Source of the DNA: Actinomycetota bacterium
GTDB taxonomy: Bacteria; Actinomycetota; CADDZG01; JAHWKV01; JAOPZY01
Reading direction: 5' to 3'
DNA length: 41,250 bases
NCBI GenBank assembly: GCA_025963875.1
Contig: JAOPZY010000135.1
Coordinates: 1-41,250, forward strand
Positions 36,742 through 41,250 of the stretch are shown piece after piece (the first letter of the stretch is position 1; the number at the start of each line of letters is the position of its first letter). The position numbers were made by a program, and so were the translations under genes. Under the pieces are notes generated by a model. That model did not search any database. It saw only the letters and a list, made by a program, of their open reading frames with translations, and was not told where the DNA came from.

Positions 36742-36761
36742 GGCCCCGCGCTGGCGGGGCC
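36742..36761 (-). terminator. Rho-independent terminator of groES
   Basis: On the minus strand GGCCCCGC-CAGC-GCGGGGCC followed by TTTT. Confidence 0.8.
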
Positions 36762-36781
36762 CCTGCGCTGCAAACGGCTGG

Positions 36782-37066
36782 CTAGCCGACGACGCCGAGG
36801 ATGTCCCGCTCCGCGAGGATGAGAAGGTCCTCTCCCTCGACGATGACTTCGGTCCCTCCGTACTTGGAGTAGACGACCCGGTCGCCCTCCTTGACATCGA
36901 GGGGCACGCGTACGCCATCGTGGAACCCGCCTGGGCCGACGCCGAGGACGATGCCCTCCTGGGGCTTCTCCTTAGCGGTGTCCGGGATCACGAGACCCGA
37001 GGGCAGCGGCTTGTCGCTGTCGTCGGGGCGGACGAGCACCCGGTCACCGAGTGGTCGCAGCTTCAT
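36782..37066 (-). CDS. groES: Co-chaperonin GroES
   Basis: MKLRPLGDRVLVRPDDSDKPLPSGLVIPDTAKEKPQEGIVLGVGPG...VKEGDRVVYSKYGGTEVIVEGEDLLILAERDILGVVG. Confidence 0.97.
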   Translation of the reverse strand: MKLRPLGDRVLVRPDDSDKPLPSGLVIPDTAKEKPQEGIVLGVGPGGFHDGVRVPLDVKEGDRVVYSKYGGTEVIVEGEDLLILAERDILGVVG

Positions 37067-37092
37067 CGAACACCTCCAACTCTTATTGTGAA

Positions 37093-37119
37093 TTAGCACT
37101 CACGGATTGAGAGTGCTAA
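37093..37119 (-). promoter_or_regulatory. CIRCE element (HrcA operator) upstream of groES
   Basis: TTAGCACTC-N9-GAGTGCTAA, exact match to the CIRCE consensus. Confidence 0.95.
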
Positions 37120-37171
37120 TTCGCATGCTAACCGAGGCGCCCGCTGAGCGTCAACCGGTCGCGGAGAAGTC

Positions 37172-38356
37172 CTACGTGATGGGGAAACTGGGGTCCGGGG
37201 CGGCGTCGAGGCTGGTACGGATCCCCCGCCGGTACCGGTGGTACCCGCAGCCGGCCACCATGGCCGCATTGTCGGTGCAGAGGGCCATCGACGGGTGGTA
37301 GACCTTGATCTCGGCCGCCGTGCAGGCCACCTCCAGCGACGCTCGCAGCTGCGAGTTGGCTGCGACGCCGCCGCAGAGCAGCACCGTGGGGATCTCGTTG
37401 TCCACCGCGGCCCGGACGGTCTTGGTCACCAGCACGTCAACGACCGCAGCCTGGAACGAGGCGCAGATATCGGCAACGTTCGGCTCCCTGCCCGCCCGCC
37501 GCTCCCGGTCCACGTAGGTGAGGGCTGCGGTCTTCAGCCCCGAGAACGAGAAGTCGTAGCCCTCGTTCAGCATCGGACGGGGAAACGGGATGGCCTTGGG
37601 ATTGCCCTCGGCGGCGAGGCGGTCCACGACCGGACCACCCGGGTACCCCAGGCCCAGATAGCGGGCCACCTTGTCGAAGGCCTCCCCGGCCGCATCGTCC
37701 AGTGTCTCGCCAAGGACCTCGTACATGCCGTGGTCCGTCATTTCGACCAGCAGCGTGTGGCCCCCGGAGACGATCAGCGCCAGCGCCGGCAGCGAGGCCT
37801 CGGGGTGCTCGATGAAGTTCGCGTAGATGTGTGCCTCCAGATGGTTGACCCCGATCAGGGGGACCTCGAGGAGTGCCGCCAGCGATTTCGCAGCGGCCAC
37901 GCCGACCACCAGCGACCCCATGAGGCCGGGCCCGAGCGTGACGGCAACGGCGTCCAGGTCCCAGAACGTCACATCGGCCTGGCGGAGCGCCTCGGCCAAC
38001 GCCGGATTGATCGCCTGGACGTGGGCCCGGGAGGCGAGCTCGGGCACGATGCCCCCGTAGCGCTCGTGCAGGGCCGACTGCGAGGAGACGACGTTGGCCA
38101 GGATCGTCCGGTCGCCGCGCAGCACCGCCGCCGAGGTCTCGTCGCACGACGTTTCGATGGCGAGGATGAGCGTCTCGGGCGAGTCGGGGACCGTTTCCCT
38201 GGGGTGCGGCAGCGTCGCTGGCTCCAGGCCCGCCGTGGTGAGCTCCAGCTCTTCGACCAGGGGCTCGGCGAACGAGACGTCGGGCACCGACAGCGTCCAG
38301 GGGGCGGGGCCGGAGGTCGGGATCGCCCAGGAGGCGTTGGGAGCCGGCTCAGACAC
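37172..38356 (-). CDS. tsaD: tRNA N6-adenosine threonylcarbamoyltransferase subunit TsaD with N-terminal extension
   Basis: ILAIETSCDETSAAVLRGDRTILANVVSSQSALHERYGGIVPELASRAH...GVNHLEAHIYANF...IVSGGHTLLVEM. Confidence 0.97.
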   Translation of the reverse strand: MSEPAPNASWAIPTSGPAPWTLSVPDVSFAEPLVEELELTTAGLEPATLPHPRETVPDSPETLILAIETSCDETSAAVLRGDRTILANVVSSQSALHERYGGIVPELASRAHVQAINPALAEALRQADVTFWDLDAVAVTLGPGLMGSLVVGVAAAKSLAALLEVPLIGVNHLEAHIYANFIEHPEASLPALALIVSGGHTLLVEMTDHGMYEVLGETLDDAAGEAFDKVARYLGLGYPGGPVVDRLAAEGNPKAIPFPRPMLNEGYDFSFSGLKTAALTYVDRERRAGREPNVADICASFQAAVVDVLVTKTVRAAVDNEIPTVLLCGGVAANSQLRASLEVACTAAEIKVYHPSMALCTDNAAMVAGCGYHRYRRGIRTSLDAAPDPSFPIT

Positions 38357-38906
38357 GGTCGTTGCCCCCGTCTCCTCTCGCCGCTGCCCGGAGGCCGTCG
38401 AGGACCTCCCTGTACTTCGGGAGGTCGATGCCCTCCACCCACATCACGATGGCGTCCTCGCCGGTCTCGACGTAGTAGCCCCGCCGGACGCCGACCGGAC
38501 GGAAGCCGAAACGCTCGTACATCCGCTGCGCTCCCAGGTTGGACTTGCGGACCTCGAGCGACACCGACCGGGCCCCCTTGGCGGCGGCTGCGTCGATGAG
38601 GCCGAGCATGAGTTTGGTCCCGACGTGGTTGCGGTGCCAGGCCGGGTCGACGGCGATCGTGGTGATATGGGCCTCGGGGGGGGCCAGCATGACGCCGCCG
38701 TAGCCGATCACCTGGGCGTCCCAGCGAGCCACGAGGTAGACCCGGTCCGACTTGCGGGTCATCTCCTGCAGGAACAGGGCCGCGCTCCAGGGCCGGGGAT
38801 ACACCTGCGACTCGATGCGCAGCACCTGGCGCAGGTGGCGCCGGCGCATGGCGGCGAGCTCCACCTCCGAGGGGTCGAGGCCGGGCTGGCGCATGAGGGC
38901 GCTCAC
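38349..38906 (-). CDS. rimI: Ribosomal protein alanine N-acetyltransferase (GNAT)
   Basis: LRQVLRIESQVYPRPWSAALFLQEM...ITTIAVDPAWHRNHVGTKLMLGLIDAAAAKGARSVSLEVRKSNLGAQRMYERFGF. Confidence 0.93.
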   Translation of the reverse strand: MSALMRQPGLDPSEVELAAMRRRHLRQVLRIESQVYPRPWSAALFLQEMTRKSDRVYLVARWDAQVIGYGGVMLAPPEAHITTIAVDPAWHRNHVGTKLMLGLIDAAAAKGARSVSLEVRKSNLGAQRMYERFGFRPVGVRRGYYVETGEDAIVMWVEGIDLPKYREVLDGLRAAARGDGGNDRV

Positions 38907-39604
38907 GGCTTCAGACTCCGGGCTTCCCAGTTGATCTCGGCCTGCGTGCGTCGCATGTAGAGCGGCTCGATGTCGTAGAGGCGGTCGAAGTCCTCCCTGA
39001 CGATGCGGGGAAGCGCAAGGTCGATCAGCGCAGCGGACCTGGGAAATGCGTGCGTCATGGTTCCGATCTCCACCCTCTCCGACTCTTCCAGCTTAGAACG
39101 GTACAGCAGGGCGCCGTTGCCGATGGCGAGCACGTCGGAGCCCTGGGCGTCGAACTCCGTGGCGAGGCGCTCGGGCGGACCCACCTGGTAGTCGCTCAGA
39201 CGGGTCACGCCGCCCGGCACCTGCCGGTAGAAGGCGAAGAAGACCTCGCTGCGCTTGGCGTCGAGAACGGGGCAGATGACCTTGGGCGTGTACCGGGCGT
39301 CGAAGGCCAGGAGGTCCAGGGACGGAACCCCGATGATGGGTACCGACAGGGCCTGGGCAAGCGTCTTGGCGGTCGTGACGCCGACGCGCATCCCGGTGAA
39401 CAGGCCCGGCCCGAGCCCGACGGCCACGGCGGAGAGCTGCCGGTAGGTGAGGCCGGACTGGTGCATGAGGAACTCGACTGCCGGGAGGAGGAACTCGCCG
39501 TAGGCGGCGCCGCGCGAGATCGTGCACGAGCCGATGATGCCCTGCTCGGACCCGATGGTGACCGAAGCCTGCGGCGTCGAGGTCTCGATGCCGAGCACCA
39601 GCAT
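38903..39604 (-). CDS. tsaB: TsaB (t6A biosynthesis)
   Basis: MLVLGIETSTPQASVTIG...LTYRQLSAVAVGLGPGLFTGMRVGVTTAKTLAQALSVPIIGVPSLD. Confidence 0.94.
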   Translation of the reverse strand: MLVLGIETSTPQASVTIGSEQGIIGSCTISRGAAYGEFLLPAVEFLMHQSGLTYRQLSAVAVGLGPGLFTGMRVGVTTAKTLAQALSVPIIGVPSLDLLAFDARYTPKVICPVLDAKRSEVFFAFYRQVPGGVTRLSDYQVGPPERLATEFDAQGSDVLAIGNGALLYRSKLEESERVEIGTMTHAFPRSAALIDLALPRIVREDFDRLYDIEPLYMRRTQAEINWEARSLKP

Positions 39605-40171
39605 CTAGAGCAGCTCCTGGGGCGGCGGATCGGGCGGGGAGCCCGGTGGGTAGAACAGGTCGTCCCGGTCCACCGAGAACAGCTCCTCGATCAGGACGCG
39701 CACCGTCTGCATCCTCAGTTCCCATTGGGAGCCGCGCGGTTGCAGGACGATCTCCCGGCGGGAATCCCCGTCCCCGTAGCTCATCTGGATCGAGAGGTGC
39801 TCCTTGGGCAGGAGGGGCTCCACCATGTCACCCCATTCCACGACGACGATATGGGACGGGTCCAGGAACTCGTCATAGCCGAGGTCGACGACCTCCTGCA
39901 TCCGCTCGAGCCGGTAGACGTCCATGTGGACGAGCGGGTAGCGGCCTCCGAGGTACTCCTTCAGCAGCACGAAGCTCGGACTGGTCACCCGCTCCAAGAT
40001 GCCCAGGCCCACGGCGAGGCCCTGGACGAACGTCGTCTTTCCTGCACCGAGGTCGCCGCCGAGCGAGACGACGTCGCCCGGGTGCAGCAGAGGGCTGAGC
40101 GCCACAGCGAGGCGCCGGGTCTCCTCCGGGGACCGGGACTCCATGGCGAGGTTGCGGTGGTTGTGGAACAC
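39605..40171 (-). CDS. tsaE: TsaE ATPase (t6A biosynthesis)
   Basis: ESRSPEETRRLAVALSPLLHPGDVVSLGGDLGAGKTTFVQGLAVGLGI...VTSPSFVLLKEYLGGRYPLVHMDVYRL. Confidence 0.95.
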   Translation of the reverse strand: MFHNHRNLAMESRSPEETRRLAVALSPLLHPGDVVSLGGDLGAGKTTFVQGLAVGLGILERVTSPSFVLLKEYLGGRYPLVHMDVYRLERMQEVVDLGYDEFLDPSHIVVVEWGDMVEPLLPKEHLSIQMSYGDGDSRREIVLQPRGSQWELRMQTVRVLIEELFSVDRDDLFYPPGSPPDPPPQELL

Positions 40172-40177
40172 GGCAGG

Positions 40178-40828
40178 CTAGAAGAGCGCTTCCTGCTCGG
40201 CGGTCTCCACCGCCGGCGCCTCCGCGGGCGCCTCCGGTACCGGCTCCGCCAGCACCGAGGCGATGAGCCGGAAGTCGTCCTGCAGGGCCTTGAACGCCGG
40301 TGAGGCGTTGCCGCCGCCGTGCAGGACCGCCGCGGGGTGGAACGTCGGGATCACCGTCACGACCCGTCCCTGCCCGGGCGGGACCTCGATCTCGAAGCGC
40401 TGACCCCGTACCCGGGAGATCGAGACCTGCTTGGCCAGGACGAACCGGGTGGCGAAATTGCCGAGGGTGACGACGACCCGGGGCTTGATGAAACGAAGCT
40501 GCGCCTCGAGGTATGGCCGGCAGGCCTCGATCTCGTCGGGCATGGGGTCCCGGTTGCCCGGAGGCCGGCATTTGATGACGTTGCAGATCGTGCACCGGCT
40601 CCGGTCGAGCCCGATCGAGCCGAGCATCGTGTCGAGCAGCTGGCCGGCCGCCCCGACGAAGGGCAGGCCCTGCCGGTCCTCGTGGAAACCGGGGGCCTCG
40701 CCCACGAACATGAGGGGGGCCTCGGGGTTGCCGTCCATCCACACCACCTGGGTACGGCCTCCGGCAAGCCGGCACTTGGTGCAGCCGAGCGCTTCGTCAC
40801 GGGCCTCAGCCAACGTCTGCCACGTCAC
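40178..40828 (-). CDS. Family 4 (Fe-S) uracil-DNA glycosylase
   Basis: CTKCRLAGGRTQVV...LMFVGEAPGFHEDRQGLPFVGAAGQLLDTMLGSIGLDRSRCTICNVIKCRPPGNRDPMPDEIEACRPYLEAQ...TFHPAAVLHGG. Confidence 0.94.
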   Translation of the reverse strand: MTWQTLAEARDEALGCTKCRLAGGRTQVVWMDGNPEAPLMFVGEAPGFHEDRQGLPFVGAAGQLLDTMLGSIGLDRSRCTICNVIKCRPPGNRDPMPDEIEACRPYLEAQLRFIKPRVVVTLGNFATRFVLAKQVSISRVRGQRFEIEVPPGQGRVVTVIPTFHPAAVLHGGGNASPAFKALQDDFRLIASVLAEPVPEAPAEAPAVETAEQEALF

Positions 40829-41102
40829 GGACCGCCTCCAGACTTCCTCAGAAAAAACCGCAGTGCCCCGTCGCGCTCGCCCGCGGCGCCCAGTGAGGGG
40901 CTGTCAACCCCACCTTCCCCCCGAGTCCCATTCGCCCATTTCGTGGACGGATTTGGGACGAAAAGCACCGCCATAATACCTAGTGCCCTGGGTGGAGGGT
41001 CGGTCCATTCCGTCAGAGGCTTTTACCCTTCCACTCGTGGACCGCTCCTCCGGACCGGGCCACGAGCCAGGGGGGATTCGCAGCTTGTCCGCCTCGCTCC
41101 GC

Positions 41103-41250
41103 TCAGCGGGCTGCTGCTCCCCCCTGGACCCCCCTGTAGACCCTCGGCACACGGGCGCCGATGCCGCAGACGACTTCGTAGGGGATCGTGCCGAGTGCGT
41201 CGGCGACCTCCTGGGCGGTGATCGCCTCGGCCCCCTGGGTGCCGAGCATG
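41103..41250 (-). CDS. alr: Alanine racemase, C-terminal fragment (runs off window)
   Basis: Minus-strand frame gives [48 protein letters not shown], alr-like C-terminus; position next to tsaE/tsaB fits. Confidence 0.82.
   Translation of the reverse strand, partial: MLGTQGAEAITAQEVADALGTIPYEVVCGIGARVPRVYRGVQGGAAAR

Noticed and set aside
36586-36918. 110-aa minus-strand ORF across the hairpin array
   Set aside because: Overlaps groES out of frame and the terminator; Arg/Ser-rich composition.
40211-40240. GGCGCC-containing sequence resembling the dispersed palindrome
   Set aside because: Lies in the Ala/Glu/Pro-rich C-terminus of the UDG gene and lacks the conserved CCGGCGCCTTGAGGGGCGCCT core.
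40904-41152. 82-aa minus-strand ORF between alr and the UDG gene
   Set aside because: Overlaps the alr 3' end out of frame; no family resemblance.

Overview
The window is a GC-rich chromosomal segment of Actinomycetota character (lineage inferred from gene content only). It is mostly protein-coding. I saw no rRNA, convincing tRNA, CRISPR array, transposase or integrase. In order it holds: (1) a Flp/Tad pilus cluster: a CAP-domain surface protein, Flp pilin 1, CpaB, CpaE, TadA/CpaF, TadB, TadC and Flp pilin 2; (2) an ABC-2 exporter and, convergent to it, an MFS gene; (3) a tight operon encoding a replication-relaxation-like protein, a VirD4/FtsK-like ATPase, an M48 metalloprotease and a DUF2269-like membrane protein, followed by a nucleotide-sugar dehydrogenase and a methyltransferase; (4) central metabolism on the minus strand: mdh, idh, a small Zn-finger protein, folD, purH, purN, sucD, a BNR-repeat protein, sucC, a B12-binding mutase subunit and pcrA; (5) a WD40 protein, a SnoaL/NmrA pair with a divergent AraC regulator, guaA and guaB3; (6) an M23 peptidase, a CIRCE-controlled groES, the tsaD-rimI-tsaB-tsaE cluster, a family-4 UDG and the alr 3' end. 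The leads I rate highest are the nuclease-like/ATPase/M48 operon, a sucC-sucD pair split by a BNR-repeat gene, a 21-nt palindromic element present three times (one copy inside a CDS), two Flp pilins that both end in cysteine, and a large nested inverted repeat next to groES.
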